From Myxococcus virescens (GTDB taxonomy: Bacteria; Myxococcota; Myxococcia; Myxococcales; Myxococcaceae), in the NCBI RefSeq assembly GCF_900101905.1, contig NZ_FNAJ01000007.1, positions 248,001-312,000 of the forward strand: 64,000 nt of DNA, given 5' to 3'. Numbering within the stretch: the stretch's first letter is position 1; each line of letters starts with the position of its first letter. Positions 55,501 to 64,000 of this stretch are shown here, piece after piece. The position numbers were made by a program, and so were the translations under genes. The notes under the pieces are model-generated. The model made no database searches. It was not told the origin of the DNA and worked only from the letters and a program-made list of their open reading frames with translations.

Positions 55501-58069
55501 GGGCGCCGGCCTGTTGCGCTTCGCGCCGGTGCCGCGCGCCTGGGCGGCGCTGTACTGGGCCTTCGACGCGGACGAGGCGGCCCGCACCGTGTTCCAGCGG
55601 CGCGCGCGCAGCCTGGCGCGGCTGCGCACCACCTTCGCGTCCGGTGGCAGCATGGCGGAGGTGGGCGAGGCACTGGGCGAGCGCATCGCCACGTTCCTCA
55701 CCGCGAACGGCCTGGCGCACTCGCCGGCTGAGCCGCGGCAGGCGGGCCGTTACCTCGTCGAGGAGCTGGGCGCGGAGCACCCGCGCTTCACCACCAGCGG
55801 CGAGGCGGTGGCACTGCGGGACGCGTTCCTGAATGAGCTCGACCGGCACGGGACGCGGTCCGCGTTCGAGGACGACCTGCGCGGCCTGGAGAAGGACCTG
55901 GGCGCCCGGCTGGAGCTCGCCCGGGTGTGGCTGGACGGCTACCTCGCGCAGCGCGAGGGCGGTCCGGGGGATTCCGTCCATGTGGCGCTGGAGACGGCGG
56001 TGCTGCTGCTCACCGGCTCCAAGCTGGACCGTGAGACGGCGGGCGCGCTGACGGCCACCGAGGTCTCCGCGCTGCTGGGCAATCATTCGCGCATCCAGGA
56101 CCGGAAGCTGCCGCTGCGCCTGGACGAGTTCCTGGCGCGCCTGGGCGAGTTCCGGCAGGTGCGGGTGCCCCAGTACCAGGCGTACCGTGCGCTGCTGAGG
56201 GACTTGCTGGAGCGCGAGCGCCGCAAGCTGCGCCTGGAGGAGCTGACGCCGAAGGTGCTGTCGTCCTTCGTGCGCAACCGGCTCATCGACGAGGTGTACC
56301 TGCCGCTCATCGGCGCCAACCTGGCGAAGCAGCTGGGCGCGGCGGGTGAGGGCAAGCGCACGGACCGCATGGGCATGCTGCTGCTCATGTCGCCTCCGGG
56401 CTACGGCAAGACGACGCTGATGGAGTACGTCGCCAGCCGCCTGGGGCTCACCTTCGTGAAGGTGAACGGCCCGGCGCTGGGTCACTCCGTGAAGTCGCTG
56501 GACCCGGCCGAGGCGCCCAACGCCACGTCCCGGCAGGAGGTGGAGCGCATCAACCTGTCCTTCGAGATGGGCAACAACGTGATGCTCTACCTCGACGACA
56601 TCCAGCACACGGACCCGGAGCTGCTCCAGAAGTTCATCTCCCTGTGCGACGGCCAGCGCCGCGTGGAAGGCGTGTGGAACGGCCGGACGCGCACCTATGA
56701 CCTGCGCGGCAAGAAGTTCTGCGTGGTCATGGCCGGCAACCCGTACACGGAGACGGGTGAGCGCTTCCGCATCCCGGACATGCTCGCCAACCGCGCGGAC
56801 ACCTACAACCTGGGTGACATCCTCGACGGCAAGGAGCACCTGTTCGCGCTCAGCTACATCGAGAACGCGCTCACCTCGAACACGGTGACGGCGCCGCTGG
56901 CCACGCGCGACCCGGCGGACACGCACCGCCTCATCCGCATGGCGCAGGGCGAGGAGGTCCAGACGGGCGAGCTGAAGCACGGCTACGCGGCGGCGGAGCT
57001 CCAGGAAATCATCGCGGTGTTCCAGCGCATGTTCCGGGCCCAGTCGGTGCTGCTGAAGGTGAACCTGCAGTACATCGCCTCGGCGGCGCAGGACGAGCGC
57101 TTCCGCTCCGAGCCCGCGTTCAAGTTGCAGGGCAGCTACCGCAACATGAACAAGCTGACGGAGAAGATTGTCTCCGCGATGACCGACGACGAGCTCGAGC
57201 GGCTCATCGACGACCACTACCAGGGCGAGTCCCAGACGCTGACGACGGCGGCGGAGCAGAACCTGCTCAAGCTGGCGGAGATGCGCGGGCGCCTGACGCC
57301 GGAGAAGGCGAAGCGCTGGGAGGACATCAAGCAGGGCTTCGCGCGCGTGAAGCGCATGGGCGGCAAGGACGACGACCCCGTGGCCCGCGTCACCGGTCAG
57401 CTCAGCGGCATCGAGGAGCAGTTGGGGGCGGTGCGCGACGCGGTGGTGCAGGCGGCCAACCACGTCTCTGCCAGCCAGGCGCGTGACGAGCAGCCGGGGC
57501 CGGTGGTGGAGGTGCTGCCTCGCCTGGAGTCCCTGCGCGAGGCCGTGCTGGAGGTGGCGAAGGTGGGCCGCGAGTCCGTGAAGGCCGCGAAGGCCACCCC
57601 GGCGCCCGTCGTCGCCGCGCCCGTGGCCGCGGGGCCGGACCTGACGCCATACCTCAAGCACATGGCGCACCTGCTCAAGGCGCTCACGGAGCGGGTGGCG
57701 GCGCAGGCCGAGCGCCCCGCGGAGCCGCCGGAGTCCGCGCCCACCGTGCGCATGGCTGCACCGATGGCTTCACCCGACTTCGGCGCGTACATGGAGCAGC
57801 TCTCCCGCGCCATCACCGCGCTGGCGGAGCGTCCTGTGAATGTGTCCGCCAACGTGCCCGCGGAGGCCCTGCAGCGCACCGCGCTCACGGGGCCGTCACC
57901 CGCCGAGCTGAGCCGTCAAATCGAGCTGGTGGAGGGCGTGCTGCTCCCGCTGGAGCGCGCCTCGCGCCGCGCCATCCAGGGCGAGGGCGAGGGCGTCATG
58001 AAGTCGCTCCAGGTCTGGCAGAATGTCACCGAGGCCCTGGAGCTGTTGCGCTCCATGCTGCGGCGCTGA
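52505..58069 (+). CDS. Giant AAA+ ATPase with DUF3686-type N-terminal region
   Basis: An 1854-residue cytoplasmic protein. The N terminus (about 10-480; YEVIRSRLLSQADVLGAKA, FGGTELTVIGNERVRTEHN) matches, as I recall it, the DUF3686 family often labelled DNA-repair ATPase without proof. Coiled coils fill about 480-900, and a helical part runs to 1270. The AAA+ domain has SPPGYGKTT (Walker A, K1302), LYLDDIQ (Walker B, D1364-D1365) and VVMAGNPYTETG (sensor 1). The last 350 residues are a linker and coiled coil. Linkage to a flotillin and an OB-fold membrane protein suggests work on membrane-bound or membrane-stress substrates rather than repair, but that is inference. Confidence 0.85.
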   Translation: MATDGGKGAAPAGEAALEGGSYEVIRSRLLSQADVLGAKATDLNGRRKALFGGTELTVIGNERVRTEHNCVPCDIASVGKYLLFGYNVFIGLKRETSVSDVFSLHKFEKTADGYDFSAVSNSEAGGFLADPRFVKDFGELYKYYKDAKLLQIRKLDSRLLAVFQTGQSLRDIKVFRFSLDLEGRATYLDNQGERDHVFPPSHDFEWTVATRDNYVTGQHPHVNVLDQVFVETVKGDLTIKVEDNTSTGMGIYSEPVDDPDQSLDDAEFAWAQVGTLILLRVLPFREKTHRYLVFNSRTQHVVRIDAMGQACVRLPEDQGIVFPGGYYLQTGDFKVFDGAAASEGMEFKRAIRSPNGEDVLYIFHRRTDGCYVLFPYNLVRKEVQNPLVAHGMSLFSDGQLVIFRSASDEPTRVHPMQVWQTPFVSAEHAAGTPPAPGYLGKVGNAELVRGISDALTIQRIAKSEKPTRRTYEDLVSSATRALDAYYWLGHEETGLQEPVETLRRTAELIIDEFEKVVAMQKRATESLAGAEVEQETLLLRVQPENLTHAEAFMQALADLRKQRGHLITLKDIRYMDLGRVDVLETAVVEASDRVSTACVEFLQTGEALAPLASRLDELLAQLEPVQTSVELAPLGEDVERTAHGLEVLGEVVGGLQVGDPLARARILEGISELFSRLNRVRASLAAKRKELSGREKRAEFGAQFKLLGQSIESSLSQADSPERCDEAMSRLTVQLEELEGRFGEFDEFLEQITQKREELLEAFGARKQSLLDERQRRAQSLFGAAERILQGVQRRAKSFKTDDELNGYYASDAMILKLRQLADQLMELQDSVRADEVMSRVKSAKQDALRALRDRQDLFADGDNVIKLGTYRFNVNTQPLDLTLLPRDGELYLQLTGTDYAQKVDDAELLKYRDLWDQHLVSESPAVYRSEYLAGCLLADAEDGKRGQSLDALHEALIGGTLLEKVRAYAADRFDEGYERGVHDADAVSILEKLLGLHQGAGLLRFAPVPRAWAALYWAFDADEAARTVFQRRARSLARLRTTFASGGSMAEVGEALGERIATFLTANGLAHSPAEPRQAGRYLVEELGAEHPRFTTSGEAVALRDAFLNELDRHGTRSAFEDDLRGLEKDLGARLELARVWLDGYLAQREGGPGDSVHVALETAVLLLTGSKLDRETAGALTATEVSALLGNHSRIQDRKLPLRLDEFLARLGEFRQVRVPQYQAYRALLRDLLERERRKLRLEELTPKVLSSFVRNRLIDEVYLPLIGANLAKQLGAAGEGKRTDRMGMLLLMSPPGYGKTTLMEYVASRLGLTFVKVNGPALGHSVKSLDPAEAPNATSRQEVERINLSFEMGNNVMLYLDDIQHTDPELLQKFISLCDGQRRVEGVWNGRTRTYDLRGKKFCVVMAGNPYTETGERFRIPDMLANRADTYNLGDILDGKEHLFALSYIENALTSNTVTAPLATRDPADTHRLIRMAQGEEVQTGELKHGYAAAELQEIIAVFQRMFRAQSVLLKVNLQYIASAAQDERFRSEPAFKLQGSYRNMNKLTEKIVSAMTDDELERLIDDHYQGESQTLTTAAEQNLLKLAEMRGRLTPEKAKRWEDIKQGFARVKRMGGKDDDPVARVTGQLSGIEEQLGAVRDAVVQAANHVSASQARDEQPGPVVEVLPRLESLREAVLEVAKVGRESVKAAKATPAPVVAAPVAAGPDLTPYLKHMAHLLKALTERVAAQAERPAEPPESAPTVRMAAPMASPDFGAYMEQLSRAITALAERPVNVSANVPAEALQRTALTGPSPAELSRQIELVEGVLLPLERASRRAIQGEGEGVMKSLQVWQNVTEALELLRSMLRR

Positions 58070-58084
58070 ACCGCGCGCCGCGCG

Positions 58085-58780
58085 CTAGCGGAACTGGCCA
58101 GAGCCCTCGGCACTGCGGTTGTCGAGGACTCTGTCCAGCGTGTCTTCCAGTTGCTGGCCGTCCACGGCGGTGACGCGTACGGAGAAGGGACCGTCGCCCA
58201 TGCCGCTCAAGTTGACGAAGTAGTTGTAGCTCTCGCGCGGGACGTCCTGCCATCCGCCGGTGCCGCGCCGCCACTCCAGCTTCTGGATGGGCAGGCGGTG
58301 GTTGCGGACCTGGATGGCGGTCCACCAGGGATTGCTGCCTTCCTTGAAGTGGTACTCGATGTTCCCCGCCACGTCGCAGGACACCGGCGTCCAGGTGATG
58401 TTGACCCGGCCCTGCTCCATCTCCGCGATGCGGGCGAAGGCCTGCCGGCTCAGGTCCAGGTGGCCGGATTCACACTCCGGGCAGCGGTCCACGATGCGCA
58501 CGCGGACCGAGCCCTTGGGCCCGGTGATGTCCACGCACTGCCCACAGGCCGCGCTGTTGGCGTACTGAGGCGTGTTCATGGCGGCCACCATCAAGTCACC
58601 CGTCGGCTCGTAGCTGCAATTGCCGGAGCCGGTGGCGTTGTAGAAGGTGGCGATGCCCTGTTGCTCCTCGCCCAGCGGCGCGCCGCCGCCAGACGGGTCG
58701 TCACTGCAACCGCCACAGGCGATGAACACCGCGGCGACAGGGAGGAGGAAGCGCCGGGACTTCGAGCGAAGAGGGTGCAT
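58085..58780 (-). CDS. Expansin-like lipoprotein
   Basis: A 231-residue secreted protein with the two-domain expansin layout. Residues 1-22 are a lipoprotein signal with a possible lipobox FIAC. Domain 1 (about 40-130; GIATFYNATGSGNCSY, ACGQCVDITGP, IVDRCPECESGHLDLS) is the six-stranded barrel, with the conserved Asp of the HxD-type motif and four Cys. Domain 2 (about 140-225; WTAIQVRNHRLPIQKLEW) is the CBM63-like sandwich with surface Trp residues. Bacterial expansins loosen polysaccharide without hydrolysis. It converges with the AAA+ gene. Confidence 0.85.
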   Translation of the reverse strand: MHPLRSKSRRFLLPVAAVFIACGGCSDDPSGGGAPLGEEQQGIATFYNATGSGNCSYEPTGDLMVAAMNTPQYANSAACGQCVDITGPKGSVRVRIVDRCPECESGHLDLSRQAFARIAEMEQGRVNITWTPVSCDVAGNIEYHFKEGSNPWWTAIQVRNHRLPIQKLEWRRGTGGWQDVPRESYNYFVNLSGMGDGPFSVRVTAVDGQQLEDTLDRVLDNRSAEGSGQFR

Positions 58781-58872
58781 GGCCGCTCAGCATACCCCGC
58801 AAAAACGGCGTCGGGGTGGAGGGGCCCCGGGCACCCTCCACCCCGACGTGTATGCGGGCTTGCGCCCCGGTG

Positions 58873-60651
58873 TCAGCGGCCCCGGACGGAGGCGCCCTTG
58901 AGGGCGCGGGCCTGCGTCACCAGCCGCACGAACTCCTTGCGGTCGGCGTCACCCTCGGTGGCGCCCTCGGCCAGCTTCTCGGCCGTGGCCAGGCTCCAAC
59001 CCTCCGCGGAGGGGCTGTCGCGGAGGACGTCGGCGGTGGCGGCCACGGCGACGGCGAAGCGGAAGTCCGGCGACGCCTGCGCCAGCGTGTCACGCAGCTT
59101 CGTGCGCTCGAAGGGGAATTCGCGCTCGGAGGCCTCGGTGCCGTTGGGCGCCTTGGCGCGGACGCGGACGGTGGCCAGCGGCTCGGTGGCTTCACCCGTC
59201 AGCTCCACCTCGTACACGGCGGTGACGTTGTGGCCGGCGCCAATCTCGCCCGCGTCCACCTTGTCGTTGCGGAAGTCGTGGTCGGCGACGTCGCGGTTCT
59301 CATAGCCCACCAGCCGGTAGCGGCGGACGGCGGCGGGGTTGAACTCCACCTGGAACTTCACGTCCTTGGCGATGACCTCCAGCGTGCCGGTGAGCTGCGT
59401 CTCGAACACCTTCTTCGCCTCGCGCAGGCTGTCCACGTAGAAGCAGTTGCCGTTGCCCTTGTCCGCGAGCTTCTCCATCAGGTCGTCGCGGTAGTTGCCC
59501 ATGCCGAAGCCCACGGTGGTGAGGGTGACGCCCTCGGCCGTGTACTTGTGGATGCTGTCCAGCATGGCGTTGGCGCTCACGTTCCGGCCGATGTTGGCGT
59601 CACCGTCGGTGAGGACGACGACGCGGGACACCACGCTGCCGGAGGCCTTCTTCACGGCGTGGCGGTAGGCCAGCTCCATGCCGGAGCCCATCGCCGTGCC
59701 GCCACCGGCCGTGAGCGAGTCGAGCGCGGCGTGGATGCTCTTCACGTCGGTGGCGGGCGTCGGCGGCAGCACGTCCCGGGTGTTGCCCGCGTAGGTGACG
59801 ATGGCGACGGTGTCGTTCTCGTTGAGGTTCTTGACGGCGACCTTGATGGCCTCCCTCGCGAGCGGCAGCTTGTCCTCCGAGTGCATGGAGCCACTGGTGT
59901 CCACGAGGAACACGAGGTGCGCGGGCTTGCGCTGCGAGCGCGAGACCACCTTGCCCTGCACGCCCACGCGCAGGAAGTGGCGCTTGGCGTCGAAGGGTGA
60001 GGGCGCGCCCTCCAGGTGCACCGCGAAGGCGCCCGTCTCCGGGGGCGCGTAGCGGAACTTGAAGTAGTTGACGAACTCCTCCACGCGGACGGCGGAGGCG
60101 GGCGGGAGCTGGCCGTTGACGAGGTAGCGGCGCGACACCGTGTACGACGCGGTGTCCACGTCCGCGGCGAACGTGGAGAGCGGGTCCTTGGCCGTCTCGA
60201 CGAAGGCGTTGGCCTTCCAGGCCTCGAAGGTGTTTCCGCCCGCGGGAGCGGCGTCTTGTGGTTTGGACTCGAGGGACGCGCCCGCCAAGGCGTCAGCGGA
60301 CAGCTTCATGGGCCCCGGTTCGCGGCGATGCAGTTCGGCTTTGCCCAGGGAGACCTTCTTGGCGGCTTCCTGCGCGGGTGCGCGCGCAACGGGCCCGGCG
60401 AGCGCGGAAGCCGGGGGGGGCGCAGGGGCCGGGGCTGCCACGGAATGCTCGGCGCTGACCCGGTCCGCGACGTACTCCTCTCCCTCAGGAACGGGCGCGG
60501 CGTCGTCATCCCTGGCGACGGACTGTGCGGCCCCCTGGCTCGGGCGCTCGTCGGCGGTGGGGCTCCGGTTGTGGCACCCGGGCAGGGTGCTGGCGACGAG
60601 AAGGGCGCTTCCCCAGACAGTCAGTTGGCGCTTCAGCGAGAAGGGGGACAT
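58873..60651 (-). CDS. VWA-domain lipoprotein (YfbK type)
   Basis: A 592-residue lipoprotein. The signal ends in a lipobox LPGC. A Pro/Ala-rich linker follows (encoded partly by a run of eight C at 60413-60420). A conserved block (TFAADVDTASYTVSRRYL) leads to a von Willebrand A domain with the MIDAS motif DTSGSM and TDGDANIG. The C-terminal part is of the YfbK/DUF3520 kind. Such proteins bind metal-dependent partners at the envelope; no enzymatic residue is seen. GGAG precedes ATG 60651; the longer frame to 60813 is not supported. Confidence 0.85.
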   Translation of the reverse strand: MSPFSLKRQLTVWGSALLVASTLPGCHNRSPTADERPSQGAAQSVARDDDAAPVPEGEEYVADRVSAEHSVAAPAPAPPPASALAGPVARAPAQEAAKKVSLGKAELHRREPGPMKLSADALAGASLESKPQDAAPAGGNTFEAWKANAFVETAKDPLSTFAADVDTASYTVSRRYLVNGQLPPASAVRVEEFVNYFKFRYAPPETGAFAVHLEGAPSPFDAKRHFLRVGVQGKVVSRSQRKPAHLVFLVDTSGSMHSEDKLPLAREAIKVAVKNLNENDTVAIVTYAGNTRDVLPPTPATDVKSIHAALDSLTAGGGTAMGSGMELAYRHAVKKASGSVVSRVVVLTDGDANIGRNVSANAMLDSIHKYTAEGVTLTTVGFGMGNYRDDLMEKLADKGNGNCFYVDSLREAKKVFETQLTGTLEVIAKDVKFQVEFNPAAVRRYRLVGYENRDVADHDFRNDKVDAGEIGAGHNVTAVYEVELTGEATEPLATVRVRAKAPNGTEASEREFPFERTKLRDTLAQASPDFRFAVAVAATADVLRDSPSAEGWSLATAEKLAEGATEGDADRKEFVRLVTQARALKGASVRGR

Positions 60652-60794
60652 CGGGGCTCCAAGGTCGGTGAGTAGGTCGCCCCCCGAAAACGCATGGCCC
60701 GCGAGAAAGGGTCTAAAGCCGGATGAATTTTCCGGCGAACACCCGGGCCGGGCGTCCTTGTCTGGAGCACCTCCGTCTGACAGGGTGCCGCGCC

Positions 60795-61283
<489 letters not shown>

Positions 61284-61284
61284 G

Positions 61285-62406
61285 TCAGCGCCCGGCGGGG
61301 GCATGCTGGCCCTGCCGGAACAGCCGTCCCGAGAGGTTCCGGAGCGCGGGCCGCAGCACGCGCTCCAGCCGGTCCAGGGCGACGCACAGCACGAAGGTGA
61401 GGCCGATGATGACGGCCGTCAGCACCCAGTACTGGAGCCAGCCGCTGCGGTCTCCCCAGAAGCGCTGGAAGGAGAAGACGCCGCCCAGCCGGTAGAAGAG
61501 CAGCATCTCGTGGAAGAAGTACGCGGACAGCGACGACGTGCCGAACACCTCCACGAAGCGCCGCAGCCGGGACGGCGCTGCATTCACCGGGACCCGGGCC
61601 TCCAGCCACGTCAACACGAGCAGCACCGAGCTCACCCAGCCGAAGCGCGCCGCCGCGTTGGAGGGATTGGCGACGAAGAAGCGGTGGGGCGGGTAGAGGC
61701 CGTAGAGGAAGTCACCGAGCACCGCGCCCGTGAAGCCCAGCCCCATCAGCACCAGCAGCGCTTTGATGAGCCCGGTGCGGCCCCAGGCGCCCGCCACCGT
61801 TCCCGCGAAGACGCCCAGCCACGCGTAGCCCAGCCAGGGCAGCAGCGGGAAGGGCGCGAAGGAGGACTTCTCCGTCAGCGTGGCCCAGGGGCCATCCACC
61901 TGTTCCCCCAGGGGCGACACGGCGAACGTGGCCATGGCCAGCACGAAGGCGCCGACGCTCAGCACCTTGGGGCGCGCGGAGAGCAGCGCGGCCACCGGCA
62001 GGACGATGAGCAGGCACAGGCCCACGCACTGGAGGATGTCCATGCGGAAGATCCACTCGGGCTCGCGCAGCAGGGGGAACCACGCCCAGTTGACCAGGGT
62101 GGCCACCGCGAGCACCTCGCCAGCGCGGCGGAGGTTGCGGTGGACGCGCTCGCGGAGCACGCCGCTGGCGGCGCTGCGGACCATCATCAGGGCGGTGGCG
62201 AAGCCGGCGGAGAAGATGAACGCGGGGGCCACCAGCCCGTCGACGCGCAGCAGCCGCGCCACCCATTCGCTCTGCCGCAGCTCGGGCGTGAGCAAGGCCA
62301 GGGTGTGCGTCTGGACCATGAAGAGCACCGCGATGCCCCGGAGCCAGTCGATGGCTCGGATGCGATCACGGGAGACGAGGGCAGGGGAGGCGGGCGTGGA
62401 CGTCAC
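61285..62406 (-). CDS. Membrane acyltransferase, heparan-glucosaminide acetyltransferase type
   Basis: A 373-residue polytopic membrane protein with about ten hydrophobic helices. The opening RIRAIDWLRGIAVLFMVQTHTL matches the catalytic-domain signature of the HGSNAT/DUF1624 group, with the functional His in the first membrane helix. FHEMLLFYRLGG recalls the acyltransferase-3 relatives. Members move acetyl or acyl groups to envelope sugars. The acceptor is unknown. No exopolysaccharide genes lie next to it. Confidence 0.78.
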   Translation of the reverse strand: MTSTPASPALVSRDRIRAIDWLRGIAVLFMVQTHTLALLTPELRQSEWVARLLRVDGLVAPAFIFSAGFATALMMVRSAASGVLRERVHRNLRRAGEVLAVATLVNWAWFPLLREPEWIFRMDILQCVGLCLLIVLPVAALLSARPKVLSVGAFVLAMATFAVSPLGEQVDGPWATLTEKSSFAPFPLLPWLGYAWLGVFAGTVAGAWGRTGLIKALLVLMGLGFTGAVLGDFLYGLYPPHRFFVANPSNAAARFGWVSSVLLVLTWLEARVPVNAAPSRLRRFVEVFGTSSLSAYFFHEMLLFYRLGGVFSFQRFWGDRSGWLQYWVLTAVIIGLTFVLCVALDRLERVLRPALRNLSGRLFRQGQHAPAGR

Positions 62407-62426
62407 AGCCCGCCTACCCTAGAGCA

Positions 62427-63884
62427 TCAGCGGACCCAGCTCACGTTACTGATGGTGAATTTAGAGCCGTCCTGCTTCTCCGCGTTCGTCATCGGCGAGT
62501 ACACCCGCGTGGAGAAGGTGTTGGCCGCCGTGTCCACCTCCACCAACCGCGTCAGGTTCGATGTGTTCTCGTGGTACGCCGTCAGGATTTGGTGGATGGT
62601 GTTGCCGTGGACCCCCGTGTTGGTCCGGTACGCGGCATTGCCCGTGTGCCCGGAGAAGACGAACCGCACGTTGGCGTACTGCTTGATGAGCTGGTCGAAC
62701 ACGTACTGCGGGCTGTTGTTGCCATAGCCGCCGTTGCTCTGCTCGATGGCGCCGCTGCCATTCAGGTGGGAGTGGGTGTTGATGATGACGTTGTGACGCG
62801 GATGTTGCGCCAGCACCGTCTTCGCCCAGTCCACGGCGCCCGTGCGGGCCCACAGCTCCAGGTTGAGCACCAGCCAGTCCAGGCCACCGGCGGAGAACGT
62901 GTGGTAGGAGTTGTCGATCTTCCCCGGCTCGTAGACGCCACCCAGCGCGGTGAAGCGCGTGAGCGGGAAGTGCGCGTTGAAGGTGCTGGTGTCGCGCAGG
63001 TTGGCGTTGACGTTGCCCGGGCAGGCGCTGCCGCCGGGGCACACGGCCGCGGTGTCATGGTTGCCAATGGCGTAGACGTAGGGCAGGCCGGCGGCGTCCA
63101 GAATCTCGGTGGCCTCGCTGGCGCGCACGTACTGGATGTGGTCCGGCGTGTCCCAGTTCACGACGTCGCCCGTGTGCAGCACGAAGCGCAGGTCGAGCGA
63201 GCTCCGGTTGTCCACCAGCCACTGGAGCCGGTGCGTGAGTCGCGTGGGGGGCGTGGTGAGGACCTCGTTCTGTGTGTCGGGGATGACGGCGAAGGTGAAC
63301 TTCGTGTCGACCGGAGGCGCGGACTCCGGGGCGGCGTAGAACTTGATGCCCTGGTTGACCCAGCCGGTGGAGGCGAGCGCGTCGCGCTGGGCCTCGGTGA
63401 TGGCGAAGCGGTGCTTGCGCAGCGTGGTGTTGGAGAAGCGGTACACCGGAACGAGGCATGACGCGGCCGTCTTCGACGCGTAGAAGCCGACGTTCTCGTC
63501 CGTCGTGTAGCCCCCGTTCTGCATGAGGTCGTTCCGCTCGGCCTCATCAATGGTCCAGAAGTGCTCCTGCCGGCTGGGGCTGTAGATGCGGTAGACGGGG
63601 GACAGCCCCGTCCCCGTGGAGGCCGCGGCGAGGAAGGCCACGCCCCGGTCTTCCGTGTAGCCCCAGGTGATGGCGGCGTTGGCGGCCTCGTTCGCGTTGA
63701 GCGTGTAGAGGCTGTCTCCGTTGGCCGGCTTGATGCGGTGATGGACGGCCCGGCTCATCGAGTCGCAGTTCAGCGCGGACTCGGTGGTGGCGACCTCGAC
63801 TTCGGGCTGCGATTCCACCGGGCCGCCGCACGCCGCCAGCAGGCCCAGCAGTGCCATGGGGACCGAGGTTCTCAGGTGTCTCAA
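62427..63884 (-). CDS. Metallophosphoesterase lipoprotein with DUF5648-like repeats
   Basis: A 485-residue exported protein. The signal peptide ends in a lipobox LAAC. Residues about 40-190 form three DUF5648-like repeats (PVYRIYSPSRQEHFWTIDEAE, then PVYRFSNTTLRKHRFAITEAQ). The C-terminal calcineurin-like phosphoesterase has the metal motifs IPDTQN, HTGDVVN, GNHD, NTHSHLNG and SGHTGN in order. The start is TTG at 63884, preferred because GAGGAG lies six to eight bases upstream; an ATG at 63857 has none. It is probably secreted to the envelope, with a phosphodiester or phosphoester substrate. Confidence 0.85.
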   Translation of the reverse strand: MRHLRTSVPMALLGLLAACGGPVESQPEVEVATTESALNCDSMSRAVHHRIKPANGDSLYTLNANEAANAAITWGYTEDRGVAFLAAASTGTGLSPVYRIYSPSRQEHFWTIDEAERNDLMQNGGYTTDENVGFYASKTAASCLVPVYRFSNTTLRKHRFAITEAQRDALASTGWVNQGIKFYAAPESAPPVDTKFTFAVIPDTQNEVLTTPPTRLTHRLQWLVDNRSSLDLRFVLHTGDVVNWDTPDHIQYVRASEATEILDAAGLPYVYAIGNHDTAAVCPGGSACPGNVNANLRDTSTFNAHFPLTRFTALGGVYEPGKIDNSYHTFSAGGLDWLVLNLELWARTGAVDWAKTVLAQHPRHNVIINTHSHLNGSGAIEQSNGGYGNNSPQYVFDQLIKQYANVRFVFSGHTGNAAYRTNTGVHGNTIHQILTAYHENTSNLTRLVEVDTAANTFSTRVYSPMTNAEKQDGSKFTISNVSWVR

Positions 63885-64000
63885 AGGTGTCTCCTCGCAA
63901 GGGGTGTCGCGGACAGGGATGGCCGCAAAACGAGTATTGCGAGAAAATCAATAGCACCTGGGTCGTGGTCCTGGAAGACCCACCCTGGGCAATGTCTACC
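63885..64000. other. Upstream region of the phosphoesterase gene
   Basis: The last 116 bases of the window hold the ribosome-binding site of the minus-strand phosphoesterase and an AT-richer stretch (63930-63955) that probably contains its promoter. No other gene is seen. Confidence 0.4.

Noticed and set aside
53690-57670. Open frame of 1326 codons antisense to the giant AAA+ gene
   Set aside because: It has the same Arg/Leu/Gln-biased composition as other antisense artefacts and no ribosome-binding site. The sense frame has complete Walker motifs.

Overview
The window is a GC-rich, densely packed chromosomal segment from a myxobacterium, very probably Myxococcus xanthus or a close relative. 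Coding frames end almost every codon in G or C. The segment carries an encapsulin shell gene and its ferritin-like cargo gene that match, from memory, the M. xanthus EncA/EncB pair. A large secreted protease ends in a MYXO-CTERM-type Cys/hydrophobic/Arg tail. No phage, insertion sequence or CRISPR array was seen.

Layout. 1-4990: menaquinone operon (3' end of menD, then menH, menA, menC, menE). 5019-7349: a small unknown gene and a flavin monooxygenase, each with a palindromic site upstream. 7425-10327: a two-gene minus-strand operon for a heme-oxygenase-like metal oxygenase and a PilZ plus acyltransferase-like protein, divergent from a degenerate kinase-type ATPase domain gene (10724-11287). 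11566-19642: a TCA block, icd, mdh, sdhA, sdhB, sucC, sucD and ndk. 19841-23427: rlmN, then the ribosome-maturation operon rpsP-khpA-rimM-trmD-rplS, closed by a strong terminator. 23509-26684: a YhaN/SMC-like membrane protein without a recognisable Walker A motif, yraN and rsmI.

26726-32075 (minus): encapsulin cargo and shell, a sigma-54 response regulator, an M23 peptidase and an outer-membrane barrel protein. 32181-36091: murJ and a five-S1-domain protein, followed by two identical initiator tRNA genes. 36627-48781: accessory genes (NmrA-like reductase, Cys-rich lipoprotein, 1780-residue M36 protease, patatin, amidase, DUF1330, 2OG-Fe(II) oxygenase, O-methyltransferase). 49210-58069: a three-gene locus of a repeat-bearing membrane/OB-fold protein, a flotillin and an 1854-residue AAA+ ATPase. 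58085-63884: expansin-like lipoprotein, VWA lipoprotein, VOC protein, membrane acyltransferase and a phosphoesterase lipoprotein.

The best candidates for little-described biology are the oxygenase/PilZ-acyltransferase pair, the flotillin/giant-ATPase locus and the YhaN-like protein with no visible P-loop. The encapsulin is a known nanocompartment, but its linkage to a sigma-54 regulator deserves attention. All functions were read from motifs by eye; no database search was run.
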